Shown: positions 1-38,482, counted from the first letter of the stretch. The stretch: 64,000 nt of DNA from Paroedura picta (GCF_049243985.1 NC_135378.1:37234941-37298940); one strand, 5' to 3'. Notes: a model not told the origin generated them from the letters alone. A program made the numbers and translations.

Positions 1-380
1 CTTTAAAAAACCACACAATGGTTGATATACAAGGCTAGAAGTAGAACCATGAACTGTCCCAAGATCAGCAAGTTCCACTTTTCCACCTCTGCTTATCTGC
101 CAAATCTCCATGCCATTTAAAAATATGCCTTCTGAAGCCATTTGAAACAACGTGGATATCTCAGACCCCTTCCTTGCCACGGGTAAAAAAAAAGAGACGC
201 AAACTTCAATGACTTGCCAGAAGCATATACTGGCAGTAATACAAGGCCTTTGTTTTGGGGCTGCTGTTCAGACTTAAAATAGTAAGGGCTGACTTGCAAA
301 AAGCAGGGATGGTGTGTAATGGATAGCGTGCAAAGCCCTTGCTAAGGCATCAAAGCTTGCTGGGTAATTTCTCCCTTTTT

Positions 381-516
381 GCCATCAAGTTGCAGCTAAC
401 TTACGGTGACCCCAGGCACAGCAACCCCGGACTTCCCTGGTGGTCTTCTGTCCAAGTACTAACTGAGGCTGGCCCTGCTTAGCTTCTGAGATACAAAGAG
501 ATCAGGCTAGCCTCCC
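381..516 (-). repeat. 5S rRNA-derived SINE copy
   Basis: The plus strand carries tccaagtactaactgaggc and ccctgcttagcttctgag, which are the reverse complement of the internal part of vertebrate 5S rRNA (GCTAAGCAGG and GTTAGTACTTGG). It is preceded by a SINE body shared with the copy at 33272. Confidence 0.75.
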
Positions 517-1984
517 CTTGCTGCAATCCAAATAGCTCCTACTGCCTGCCCCCATAAGAATAACTATAATGGGGACGTCACCAACTGCTTGGTCAATTGT
601 TTGGTTTTAAATTATTTTAGTGATTTTAATTGTGATTTTATCTATTAATGTAAACTGCCCCGAGACAACAGGCCAATAGAGTCAGTCTAAAAATCTGATA
701 ATAAATACAATAATCTTGGACCAATCGTTTTCACTCAGTCTATCATTAGCTCCTGGGACAAAGGTTATGTTTTCTTTTTTAAAAGAAAGGAAATACTCCA
801 GAAAGTTCTTGTGCATTTTATTCCTGTGAGAGTCACTGCAACTGAACAATTGGGGTGTCTATTTGTGAAAATGCTAAATATGGTGGGAGCACAATGCGCA
901 AGGCAGAATCATCGTCCATTTAAGAGGAGTGTAAATTGTGGAGTAAAAGTACCTGGTTCATCTCCTCCTATTACTTTTGAGACAAGGGAGTGACAGGTGA
1001 GAGTACTTCAGAGCCTTTAAGAGTATAATGGGAAATGTTGTGGGAAGGGCAAAGGGAGAAAGCTTTGTGCTTTGTCCCCAAGCTGTGGTAATAAAGAATG
1101 TATTCATGAGGCCTTCTGAGAATCGAAGTGTTACCCTGCTATGACCTTTCAGGGACTCCGTCTCATAAACAGAGTAAAACATTACACATTTACATTACCT
1201 GCATTAACATGGAGTGGGATGCTTTCTGCAATCACGTGGGGGAGTGTGATCACAGTCCTAACAACAGGTATGCTCTTCACAGCTGAGCTCCTTAAAAAAA
1301 TAATAAAGTACAAAAAATATGTAAGAAATCTAAGTATCAGCTGTAGGTAGACAGCAAGCTCATTCTAGCAGCTTAAATGAAAATCAGCGTGTGAGGTGAA
1401 ACGAGTGAGGCAGAAAACGCACACAGAGCCAAGCCTAGAGGACAGACAGGACTGGATCGACAACCCTATAAACATTTAATCTAAAAGAGATCAAGGAGAC
1501 AAAAATAAATAGGGGCGGGGGGTGGTTGTCAGGGAACACTGCTCTTTCTTTTTCTTCAGCTTTAATATTCAAAATAACTTTTTCCTACTCTGTTCCGATG
1601 ACACATTATTTGCCTGGAACATGGGCTTAGTGGAAGTCAGAAGGTCCCTGGACGCTCCACCAGATTTTCCCCACAAATTCTGAATAAATGCATCAGTGTG
1701 CCTCACTCTGACTGTAGTCTCCTCATGGCCCTTAAGGAGACCTTACACTATGTTCAGGCAACAATAGGCATGTATAGTCACATACCAGTGTCTGAAATAT
1801 ATCTGTGAGAAAGTCTGCACTTCTGGGTAGATGGCTCCTATGACAGATCTCCAGATACTATCTGTGGCTTCTAGCCATGGTGACTCAAGCGAGCCTCCAC
1901 ATTCAGCAGCAGTAAACTTCTGAATACCAGTGCCAGGAGGCAATACTGGGGGGGAGGCCTCAGCCTCCACACCCTCCTATTAGC

Positions 1985-2075
1985 CTACTAGAGGTTTGCC
2001 ACTGTGTGAGGCAGAATGCTGGACTAGATGGACCACTAGATGGACCAGATGACCCAGTAGGGCTCTTATGTTCTC
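1985..2075 (+). repeat. LINE 3'-end-like fragment
   Basis: Contains gaatgctggactagatgg and gacccagtagggctcttatg, a tail motif common to CR1/L2-type elements of reptiles. Short, with uncertain limits. Confidence 0.45.
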
Positions 2076-2467
2076 ACCACTTCTGCTCGAATGTGAAGGC
2101 TGGGCACAAAAGGGAAATTTCCAAGCTATATTGCACAGACTGAAACGTTGCCCCTGGGCAAAAGTGACCCCCCTTAGAAGCCACACACAACCTCGTGAAG
2201 AACTTGATGGGTCTCTTTCCCTGCCCATATAATTACACACTGTGAATTCTGTCAAAATCCAGTCAGAATTCCACCCAATGGCAATTCTACTCTTCAGCAG
2301 TATGTGATATATATTATTGACATTATTCCTACTGCCTTCTGCTAAGACCATCTTTTTCAAAGGGCATTGCTGTGCCTTCTAAGAAAAAGCAGTTGCACAT
2401 ATTCCTTGGTCAAATATGAGCATGACTTGGACAAAGATGGCCCCCTAACCTGCCTAGTCTGAACACC

Positions 2468-2748
2468 AGTTTGGTGTAGTGGTTAGGAGTGCAGACTTCT
2501 AATCTGGCATGCCAGGTTCGATTCTGCGCTCCCCCCACATGCATCCAGCTGGGTGACCTTGGGCTCGCCACGGCACTGATAAAATTGTTCTGACCGGGCA
2601 GTGATATCAGCGCTCTCTCAGCCTCACCCACCCCACAGGGTGTCTGTTGTGGGGAGAGGAAAGGGAAGGCGAATGTAAGCCGCTTTGAGCCTCCTTCGGG
2701 TAGGGAAAAGCGGCATATAAGAACCAACTCTTCTTCTTCTTCTTCTTC
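2468..2748 (+). repeat. tRNA-derived SINE with (CTT)n tail
   Basis: tRNA-like head (ggtgtagtggttaggagtgc, then ggttcgattc as B box), a conserved body (ctgggtgaccttgggctcg; cacagggtgtctgttgtgg) and a cttcttcttc tail. The same family recurs at 20655 (minus), 39358, 41455, 51305 and 62921. Confidence 0.85.
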
Positions 2749-2989
2749 ATCTGGAAATTACCTACAAATTATCTTGTAATGACTGTGACAGGAAAGTATA
2801 GTAGCTTCCCTGATTGGGCTGTTTGTGTGACTGGGAGGAAAAGTACACATAACGGGAGATCTAGTTGAAAGTCTAAGGCCACAAGGCCAAGCCTTCCTTG
2901 TTTTGAGTAAACGGGCAGATGAATTCTAGGATGCTTCTGTACTGCTCAATAATGAAAAAAATTCATGATCACCCACAGAGAATATTTAC

Positions 2990-23237
<20,248 letters not shown>

Positions 23238-23961
23238 TCAGTACAGTGTCTGCCATCTCTCATGGAAAGAAGCACAACTGGCAACATATGCTTTTCTGCA
23301 GAATTATTTGGAAACAGTTTAGCTTCAACTGGAAGAATATTAAAATATTATTCCATTTATGCATCAAGTCACCCAAGTAAGCTGTGAAGTTGTGAACTAG
23401 AACTGCAAGGATCTTGTCAAGAGTTGATCCTTATTGCCAGGAGACCAGGTTGCCTACCTTACCACAATGGTTGACCCCAACCCATTAGTCATTGCTTAAA
23501 TGATTCACCTGTCATGCATAGATCTAATACGTGCTGACAGTTGCTTGGTAAGACCTTTCCAAGGAAGGAAGGTGTACAAGCACAGACATTGATGTCTATA
23601 CCTGGCAGACAACCTGCTTTGATGAATGTGCTACAAACCCAAACACTTTCCAGGGGAGGAAGGTGCACAACCATGGAAAAGGGCTCCTTCATTCTAGCAG
23701 ATAGTGCAACACATTTAATGTGGATATGCCTCTTATCAGCCACACAGAGCAGTGTGCCCTCTACCCAGGAGACCAACTTCACCCCCAAGACAAACAAAAC
23801 TTTCTTCAAACAGCATTGCCCCGTGATAAACAGCAACATTCAGGACTCCTAGTTTACCCTGCTATTACTACAGACTAACACAGCTCCCCCTCTGTCCTTA
23901 AGACCCTGAGAATGGTGCCCGAACAAAACTGGGCCTGGCAACCGCGCCGGGGCTTACTCAC

Positions 23962-24290
23962 GGGCTGCCCGGGGCGCATTTCCACCTGAAGCACTGACCT
24001 GGGCGCCCCTTCACACGGCCCACAATAAGGGTTTTCGGCTCCAGGGCTCAGAGTGCGGCTGCCAGCCCTTCCCGCATAAGAACCTCCGCCCCGCCCAGTC
24101 ACCTGAGCAGCCAGCGCCCGAGACAGCAGGGGAGAAGGCAGCCCGCTCAGTTCCCAGGGCCGCAGCCCGTGCACAGGCCAAGCGGGCCGAAGGAAGGGAA
24201 GGGAAGCAAGCAGCAGCAGCAGCAGCCCAGGAATTCTGCCAAGGCCTGGCCCGGCCTGACTCAGGAGGCCTCCGGGAAGTGTCAGCGCCG
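23962..24290 (-). other. TRAPPC11: Probable untranslated exon 1 of TRAPPC11
   Basis: On the minus strand a consensus donor (gtgagtaag) starts at 23961, inside the CpG-rich region and just downstream of the CCAAT boxes. It is the best partner for the exon 2 acceptor at 23147. The 5' end (transcription start) is not visible; 24290 is only an outer guess, set just inside the nearest CCAAT box. The donor is seen directly; its use is inferred. Confidence 0.6.
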
Positions 24291-24689
24291 GCTGACCAAT
24301 CACTTCCGAGCCTGCTCGGAAACCGAACGTTGGTAGGCGGAGTAGCCGAAGAAACCCGAGTCTAGGGGGACACAGGGGCCAATAGGAGCGTGAAGAAGCG
24401 GGACTAGGCACGCATCGCTTTGGGGAAGCCTAGGGTTGACCGTAGCAGGGCGGAGCCTGACATGGAAAAAAACACTGAGGGCCAATAGGAAGCAGTAGGG
24501 GGAGGAACGAGTGGTGGGCGCCTTGTCCAATAGGAAGGGGGCAGCAGACGCATCCCGGGGCCTGTCACTTTTGGCGCCTGCGCTCAGGGTCAGCGGCGCG
24601 AGGGTCTGTCTTCGTACCGGCCCCGCGATTCCTTCAGAGGGCGGCGGGAGGGCGGCAGGGAGGGGGTGCTTTTGTGGCGGTGACGCGCC

Positions 24690-30133
<5,444 letters not shown>

Positions 30134-30516
30134 GAAGACTCTGGTATTGGAAATTATCAAGTTTATGACAGCATGAACTGGAGACTATTTCCCTAATTGT
30201 TTTCCCTACTGGTATTTTATAAAACGACAGTTTGTTCCAGAATTTAAATATGCTAAGGCGTGCTCAGCCAGAAGGACATTTTTTTCTGGTATTCATCACT
30301 TTCTTCACATCACAGTTTGCCTTTAAAGAGGATACACTGAAGCTGGTGTAGTTCTCTTTTTGGTTAGAACTATCATGACTTTAAACCTAACAATATTTAA
30401 TTCATACTGTTTCATGCTGTACTAAAAGAATCATGAAAACGTCTGGTACTTATGTGCTAGCTAGATCGTTAGATGATTCTAAGAGGATAGTTTGTGTAGA
30501 ACTCCTAGCTGCTTAA

Positions 30517-30522
30517 AATAAA
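30517..30522 (+). promoter_or_regulatory. RWDD4: Poly(A) signal AATAAA of RWDD4
   Basis: First canonical AATAAA after the RWDD4 stop (384 nt downstream), followed by a T-rich stretch. Another AATAAA occurs near 33024 and could end a longer 3'UTR. Transcript data would decide between them. Confidence 0.6.
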
Positions 30523-33271
30523 TCAGACTTTTTAACATAAGTTTTATTTTTATTAACTCCTAGGGTTTGTCTGAAGGGGGACTGACAGCTTTGTTTTACT
30601 TGATAATTAATTCCTGCACAGTTACTTTAACACAGTGGCAGCTGCCAGATATGCTGGTCCAGAACTAGGACTAAAATGTACAAATGTGGGAGTTATTATG
30701 CTTAGGAAAAATTACAACAGAAAGAAATTTTAGATATATATTTTTGAATGTTTGTAGCCCTATTGCAGGGTACTGTTGGCAAAGGTCTTGCTATCACCCT
30801 TGCTGGTGCTCCTCTGGCATGATTTGGGCCCTCAGTTGTTGCGGGGAAACCCCTCATCCTCTCCATCATGAAAATAGCTGAGAAGGATAACTGAGGATTA
30901 TAGGGGGAACTTAAGCATAGACACAGCTCAGCCCATCTCAGCTTTTATCAAAGAGCATCACAAAAGAATAAGACTACCAACATTTTGGGTTTACGCAAGA
31001 TTCCTGAGCCTTTGAAACTTCAATGATAGAGAACAGCAGCACCTATTATGCTACTATCTGTCCAGCTCTCTTCCGGGACATCAGAGACATGATGGAACAT
31101 AAAAGGGTGCCAACGTCACAAGGAGGCAATTGGACATTTGCTACGATTTGGTGCTGCTTATGGGTTGGTAAGCAAGTGATTTGAGAGTACATGGAGGTGG
31201 CCGTCCATTTCTCATGGGCCAGTCACACCCTCCAGGATAACCCTGATGGCCACGTTTGGTGGCCAGCCTGTTGGTGGTGGATAACTATAGCCATTCAGAA
31301 TAGTATTCACCCTTCTCTTTTAGGACGTTTCAGTGGAATTGTGTGTCCAGCTACAGTATTTCCCTGGTTTTCAGTCCTGAAAGAAAGAATATCTCACAAC
31401 TGTTTGTTTGGCCAGCAGTACAAATGGCTGGTACATAGTGGACTTCTCTGAGCCATCATTTGTATGTGGTCAGAATTTGAACATCCGCTCCCATCAGTCC
31501 AATGCAAGTTTGCTCTGTAAAAGACACTACTATAACCTGTCGAATGAGGGGGGATAGTTAAATGTTAAATTACCACATATTACAGGATGTGGGAGGCATC
31601 CTGAGGCTAGTGTTGGTCGAGTGCTATGCATGCCTCTTGATAGGCTGTTCAGAGCAGGGAGATGTTTGGAATTCATAAACTTGTGGGATGCAGTTCCCAT
31701 AAATTCCTTATTGCTACAAAGAATTTGATATGCCTCGTGGTGTTCCCTTGGGGCCTTTTGTGACATTGCCAGGGCTACAATCACCAGGTTCCCATTTTTA
31801 TGTCCATGGTTTTCTGCATGCAGAGGCAAAATGATACTATGTGTCAGGATAGACAAGATCTGTGTTTTCTGGCTGGGGCTTTTATATTAATTCATAGTAT
31901 ACTCTAATCAGCTATAGAAAAAGTGGAAATCCTGTTCTCTAATCTAATGTAGCTGTAGGGGCAGGGGACACGTATGTGTGTGCTGGATGGTTCTTAGGGA
32001 TTTTCTATTGACTCCAGAGTAAGAGTTTTATATCTATTCCACCTCTTTTGCTGAAGTAAAGTTATGCTTATTTCTATGACCATATCAGTCAGACTGCGAA
32101 AGATTCCTACTAAGGCCTGTGCCTCCCTTGCCATCCTGCCATCTCCTTCCATATTTACCCCGTATTGTTGGTCAATGTGCCACCATAATTCCACTATATT
32201 AGTGTATCTTTGAGTCTTGCTGGCAGAAATGGATTAATACCCCACGAAGCAATCATATTTGGTTATTAGATTGCTCCATTAATGGTCCTTAAAAAAAACC
32301 TATCCTTTTATTCTTGAGTCTTTCAGCATCCCTCCACAGATTTGTGAGTATATAGCTGTTACCTTTTGACAATGGTTAGGTGCAGACTTTGCATTTCACT
32401 CTATATAGTATTGAAAGGGTGGGGCTCTTGTAGGACACGGGATCATACCTCTAGTGTAAGACACAGCTAGTACAAGGCTAAGGAGGGGATCCATGTGGTC
32501 TGGATGCCCTTGTAGGTTGCGTTTACTAATGTACATCTGCATCCACCCTGTATGATGTTAGATGACAATGAATAGTCCAACCAGTATCTCAGAAAGGGTG
32601 GTAATCTGCACACTATAGGGTATTTGCTCATTCACAAAATCTAGTCTTAAATGTACACTTGCCTGAACTGTCACATAACAGTAAATTGTGAAACTCTGAA
32701 GAAAAACAATTAGTAGGAATAAGTTTTCAGTTGAGAAAATGTAAAGCTGAAGTTCCTGTCAGGGGCACTGCACCAAATCCTAAGTGATCTCCTGACATTT
32801 CCTGAACATCCTGCTTGTTTGTTTTTTTTCCCCCTTGGGAAAATAGGACTGGACACTGGCTTTCTTTTAATTGTCAATGAGTAAGCAATCACAGTACCGC
32901 ACAGGTGGATTGGGTATAGATGTGCTGTATTGATTCTGAAAGTTCTCTATTGTACAAATAGTATCAGAGCACAAGATGCCTTAATGCCATCTGTTTTTAC
33001 TGTGTGTATGGAGGAGGGTATTAAATAAATATATATTTACCAGCTGTGTTGGTATTTATTTGCATTGAGGGCTTACATACAAACTGAGAATGCAATCAAT
33101 CCAACAGAATAGCTAAGCATGCATTTAAAACAGGGCTCAACAATTCTCAGATACCAAATTGCCCCGGTGTCTAGAAATGTCATTGTTATATCTAGTATTC
33201 TCAGTGATGATTTTATCATAGTACCTCTTGAATGTATTTTATCTTTTTCACACTGTACTCAAGATGGATCA

Positions 33272-33472
33272 GTGGTAGAAAGTGCTGTCAAGTCGCAGCT
33301 GGCTTACCTGTGGGCTTTTCAAGACAGATGTTCTGAGGTGGTTTGCCATTGCTTGCCTCTGTGTAGTGACTGACCCTGGGCTTCCTTGTGGGTCTCCCAT
33401 CCAAATACTAACCAGAGTTGACCCTGCTTATCTTCTGAGATCTTACAAGATCAGGCTTGCCTGGTCCCAAGG
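33272..33472 (-). repeat. 5S rRNA-derived SINE
   Basis: Plus-strand text ctcccatccaaatactaacc, agttgaccctgcttatcttc and gatcttacaagatcagg is the reverse complement of vertebrate 5S rRNA (about its positions 25-90). It joins a SINE body (gtcaagtcgcagctggctta; gaggtggtttgccattgc). Longer and better kept than the copy at 381. Confidence 0.8.
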
Positions 33473-36051
33473 TAGATAACAAGTTTGATCAAAGTTTTGA
33501 GTTGGTCTGAAAGTAGCCTACAAAATATGGTCACATCGGGCAATCAGTGAGCAGATTACAAGGCATGATAACATTCGAATCTAACTAAGATTCCCAATAA
33601 GACAAATGTGTGTAGTTGTGCTGACCTTGAACTGTGGATAGAAGGTGACACAATGACTGCTGAGTTCTCTGTTTAAGGTAATGAAAACAATCAGTATAAG
33701 AAAGACTGTTCCTTATAAAAGTCACATCCTGGGCCATGCCACAGCTTTGCTCTTTCTACAAGAAAGCCCTCCTGAATGAGGCAGAGTCAAAATAAGCAAT
33801 AATCTTGTAACTTTGTTTATATGTAAACTTAATCGTCTAATGATCTGCTTTCTGCACTAGCTCCAGTATTCAAATAAATGTAGCTTTTTAAAACAGTAAT
33901 GAAATTATGAAAAACAGGAAGGAGGGATGGAGTAAGAAGTTAGCTTTTTGTTGAGGTGATATCAACCAGGGATATGCCATATTATACATGACAACATTTT
34001 TGTCATCATAGTTTAATAAAATTACAACCAACTCTGAAGAGCTTGGGAATTAGGCTTTGTGGCATCGATAATTAGAGTCTGTGGTCATTGCAATATGAAA
34101 CACTGAAGTTTGGTTCCTAAATTTTTGGGATGGCTACTAGCGTCAAAGCAAAATTTAAAACCACACCTATTAAAATAAATCATAATTTTAAATGCTGATG
34201 TGTCTGTCTTGTGTTAAATATGGACATATCAATATAATAGACACAAACTTTTAATATTTTTGATAATTAAAAGAGTTAGCAATGACAGTTGTGATATAGT
34301 TTGTGTAAACAATACAAAAGGGTAGATTATGGGGGTTAGAGGGAAGGATTGGGTTTAAGTTTCCTGAAGAGATCATTAGAGGAGACCTGGGAGTGTGAAT
34401 AAATAAGTTTTTTAAAAGTAGCTTTTTATTTATACAGAAGAGAAGGAGGAGAAAGTTTGGCAGTGCTGCTCCAGCCGTAAGTAGCAATGTACCAGAAGTC
34501 ACCAATTGGAAAACGGATGAAGAAGAGGAAACAGTATCAGCAGATGGACTGCCATGTAGTAGAAAGAATAAGAAAGAAACAGAGACTGTAGGGGAGGTGT
34601 TAAAGCTGTTATGGAGGACAACAGGAAATCCTTGAAAAGATTTTCAAGGGAGTAATTTATCAAGTGGTAGGGCAGGAAGAAGCCTACAGCTTAACTCCTG
34701 TTCTTAAAAATCTGGAAGCTGCCACACTATAGTTGGTCCTGTGACTAGCTGTGTGATCTTAAGAACTCTCTTAGAGTTCCCATTGAGTAGACCAGTAGGA
34801 TTCTAAGCAGACATACTTGAGATTGCACTGTAAATCAATTGTACACTTGGTTTTTCTGGAAAACCAGGAGACAGAATTGTATTCATTTTGTTCCTGTATT
34901 GAACCACCATAAACAGATGGAGAATGGGTTACAATATTTGTGGACCAACTTGTGTTGGAATTTAAGTGGAAAGTATCTCTACAGGAAATGTAAGTTGAAG
35001 GCTATTTTTAAAGGCACCTGCAAGTTTAAGATGTGAGCCATATCAGTACCATTTTCTCTTCTAAACTGGAAAAATCCATTATGTCAAAAAAACCTAGTAA
35101 TAGTTCCATGAGTCCATAAACATTGTGCTTTTTAAAAACTAAAATAAGTCCATACCTACACTGCAATAATATCTTCAGAAACATATCTCGGATGTGTTGC
35201 TGTACTTTGCAAACAGTCTCATGAGAAGCTCTAATGTCTACCAACAACAGAGGAAATTTTGTGCTTTCATTCAGTGGCCTCCCAAGCGAGAGGAAGCTTG
35301 TTACTCGCTTCTGTCGAGTATAAGTTTAGTTACCATGACAATTTATCTGAATAGGCCAATTGTGGAAGAAAAAACAAACAGGGCTTGTCCCCCCCCCCCC
35401 CCTTTCTTGATACAGCTTCACGTGAAGTTGAATTTACTAAGCTCTTGCAGGACTGCTTGAAAGGTAAGTGACCTGCAGCATGTAGCAGCTTATAGATAGT
35501 AAACTGCTCTTACACAATGTCGGTTTTATCTGGATGTGGTTTTATAGCACAGCCTTCTATCTTCCAGCTGTGTTCCTTTTGTTTAATAAAGAAGTAATCT
35601 CAAAATGTCAGTTTCAATGCAGGTGCCTGAATTGAATCATATTTTTATCTCAGGGAAGGAAGCAGAGATAGTCACTCCACAGCTCATGGAGAGACCCATT
35701 CAAAATTAAAATCAACCACAAGAGCACTTTTACTTCCTGGCATGAGGCTTGTAAATTGCTCATTCCCCTGGAGGCAGCAGTTTCAAGCTGGGAAACACTT
35801 GCCAACTACAAGCCCCAGCAGGCAAGGGCCGTGCCCACCCCCCTGAAATGTGGGCCAGTTGCCACATTGGGGAATAGTGTTCAGAGTATTGCTGATATAT
35901 GAGGGTTCCCACTTCACCACTTTATCTTAACAACTTTGTGGTGAGGATTAGGGTAAGAAGTAATGACTGATGCAAGGTTACTGGGTGAGCTTTGTAGTTG
36001 AGCATATATTTGAACTCAGGTCTCTCCAATCCAAGGTGTATCACTCTTAAC

Positions 36052-36374
36052 CAGCCTTTCTTTTTTACCATTGAGAACCCCCTGAAACATTCCTCAGTGT
36101 TCGAGAAACCCCAGAAGTGGCACAATCATGCAGAGAATATGGCTGGAAAGCACAATACATGCCCATCCAGGGCCCCTCCCCAGACCAGCCTAACCCATCA
36201 TTGGCCATTGGGGGGGGAACAGGTTGGCACGACCATGTATGGTCATATCATCAGATAAATCTTGAACAAATGTTTAAAATATTTTTTTAATTAATTAACT
36301 CCCATCTATTTGGGAAACCCCTCTAGGGCTCTCAAGAAGGCTCAGGGTTTCATGAAACCCCGGCTGAAAAAGCC
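36052..36374. mobile_element. hAT-type MITE, copy 2
   Basis: Same family as 18452-18789: cagcctttct at the left, gagaaaccccagaagtgg inside, ggctgaaaaagcc at the right. More diverged ends. Confidence 0.65.
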
Positions 36375-36792
36375 AGTTCTAACCATTATACTATTCTGTT
36401 GTGGTTCTAGCCCTGTGAGAAGTAGGTTAGTGATTCAGACTGCAGTTCTAAGCACACTTCCCCAGGACTAAGTCCCATTTTATTAATTTTAGGCCAACTA
36501 TATTGCACACATCTGCATGGTTAGCTCCTGATTGTACCAATGTCACCTATAGAGAGGTACTTTGTGCAATAGATTAATACTTCCTACGACAATCTTCTCT
36601 TTGAGGACTGGAAGTTCTGAAATGAGAAATAACCACATCATAACGTGTTCCAAATTGTTTTTCTATGCAAATATTACTATTGTCCTGAGGCTATCAACAG
36701 CACTAAAGCAGTAAATATCCTTTGAAAAAGTCTCTAGGTGGGGATGGCTTCATGACCAGAGAATGCTGGTGAATGACCACCTCTCAGAGGTG

Positions 36793-37078
36793 TTAAAGGT
36801 AAAGGTATCCCCTGTGCAAGCACTGGGTCATGTCTGACCCTTGGGGTGATGCCCTCTAGCGTTTTTATGGCAGACTCAGTACGGGGTGGTTTGCCAATGC
36901 CTTCCCCAGTCATTACCGTTTACCTCCCAGCAATCTGGGTACTCGTTTTATCGACCTCGGAAGGATGGAAGGCTGAGTCAATCTTGAGCCAGCTGCTGGG
37001 ATTGAACTCCCAGCCTCATGGGCAGAGCTTTCAGACTGCATGTCTGCTGCCTTACCACTCTGCGCCACAAGAGCCTCT
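36793..37078 (-). repeat. tRNA-derived SINE with (GGTAAA)n end
   Basis: Plus strand starts gttaaaggtaaaggtatccc and ends caccactctgcgccacaagag-like text. On the minus strand the tRNA-like head has ttgtggcgcagagtggtaag and gggagttcaatcccagc (B box). A near-identical copy lies at 44731-45017. Confidence 0.85.
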
Positions 37079-37393
37079 CTCAGAGCTGTTACTATGATCT
37101 TATTTTCAAAAAAGTGATCTTCACAAAGCAAATAGTTGCCTGAATACATTTTGGGGCTTAGACCATAGTAGATTGTTGAATCACTAACAGCTAAACTTCA
37201 TGACAGCACTGAGGGTCTTTCAGGCAAGAGAGGGAATTGAACTTGTATTCATTTGGGAGAAGGTTTGAATACTCTTATAAATATTTCTATTATTATAATA
37301 GTGACAAGAAAATTAAGACTTGTGACATTTTTCAAAGAGGAAAATCCGGGTAAATATGACATCAGGACAGTTTTATAGCTGTGGAGACACTAG

Positions 37394-38286
37394 GGGGCTT
37401 TCCGCACCGGGATCTTTGTAGCAAATTGGTTGCTGAATGAAAAATCGCCATTTAAAATAGTGGAATTCGTCGTTATGCATACCTGCCTTTGTAGTGGAAT
37501 CCAGTTGCGTTTTGTAGCGTTTCCCACAGACTTCCGGTCTCGGCAAAAATCGCTAGAAAGGAAGCGCTCTTGCCAAGCTCGTCCCGCCCCTGGCCGTCAA
37601 GCAGCCAATGGGCAGCCGTTAGCATGCTCCCAAACAGCCCCTTTCCCTTTAGGAAAGTTTAAAAAAAAAAAAAACACCCATTGCAACGAATCTGTGTTGA
37701 TTCGTTGCAACAGAGACCCATCAGCTGGCAGGTGTGTTTGAGCTGTCGTTTGATCGTTGCCACACTCCCTCCAAGTGAAAAAAAAAATCCCCCCCCCTCT
37801 CACGGGCCCGATTTTCGTGTAAAAAATAAAGGGAAAATACATCAGCAAACGGGCTTCTCTGTTGTTTGTGTCCAAAGTGTTGTTTGTGCTTAGTGACTCT
37901 GGGGAGGGACTGAAGCCGGGGAAGCCTCTAAACAGAAAGAGGCTCGCTGGTGCGTTTATCCCCGCTTGCTCGGAGAAAAAAAAAATGGCGATCGCTTCGC
38001 CGGAAGATCAGAGGAGAGAGCCAGGGGGAGGGACTTTGTAGAAACCGCAACAATGTTAACGCACAGGTCTTTTTCGCTACTGTTGCAGATTGGTTGCAGG
38101 AGTGTATCGCTTTCCGGAGGGTGAATCCACTTTTGGGGATTTCCCTGAAAGCGCTACAAGGAAGCGCTTTTTGCGGATCGGTTTCAGGTGTGTGGCAGAT
38201 TGTCAACGACGTTGTGCATAACGGCAAATCAATAGCGTTTTCAATTGGCAACCATTGTGCGATTTTGAAGGCGTGCGAAAAGCCCC
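37394..38286. mobile_element. Non-autonomous DNA transposon, 893 bp
   Basis: Ends ggggctttccgcac and gtgcgaaaagcccc form a 14-bp terminal inverted repeat with one mismatch, flanked on both sides by tag (possibly ctag). The interior is CpG-rich with poly-A and poly-C runs and an inner hairpin (ttgcaacgaatc/gattcgttgcaa, 37681-37710). No transposase reading is seen. Superfamily unresolved. Confidence 0.75.
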
Positions 38287-38482
38287 TAGGAATGGGTATG
38301 ACTCACCTTATTTAGATTGTCATTTTGACCCCACAGAACCATTTAGACTTTCAATGGAAAGGCTATTGTTCAATTCAGTTTTCTGATATTAATTTATTGG
38401 TGAAAATGACCATTTAAAATTCAAATAGCAGCTTCTTTTTAAATATCACCCTATATGTTCAGTTCACCCTATATGATCCTGG

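Larger units (their letters stand above)
1..2989 (-). other. TRAPPC11: TRAPPC11 intron (partial), repeat-bearing
   Basis: No exon of the missing C-terminal region was found here on either strand. The stretch holds a 5S-derived SINE copy (381-516), a LINE 3'-end-like piece near 1985-2075 and a tRNA-derived SINE (2468-2748). The rest shows nothing recognisable. Confidence 0.75.

Noticed and set aside
2468-2545. tRNA genes at SINE heads (here and at 9681, 20900, 36990, 39358, 51305)
   Set aside because: A and B boxes are visible but the cloverleaf is decayed and the sequence continues into SINE bodies.
23875-24411. 178-residue minus-strand open reading in the CpG-rich region
   Set aside because: Covers the TRAPPC11 untranslated exon and promoter; long only because GC-rich DNA has few stops, with no domain or conservation signal.
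33380-33472. 5S rRNA gene
   Set aside because: Only an inner part of 5S rRNA is present, diverged and fused to a SINE body; it is a retroposed copy, not a gene.
37950-38315. 121-residue open reading
   Set aside because: Inside the 893-bp DNA transposon; no similarity to any transposase and no conserved motif.
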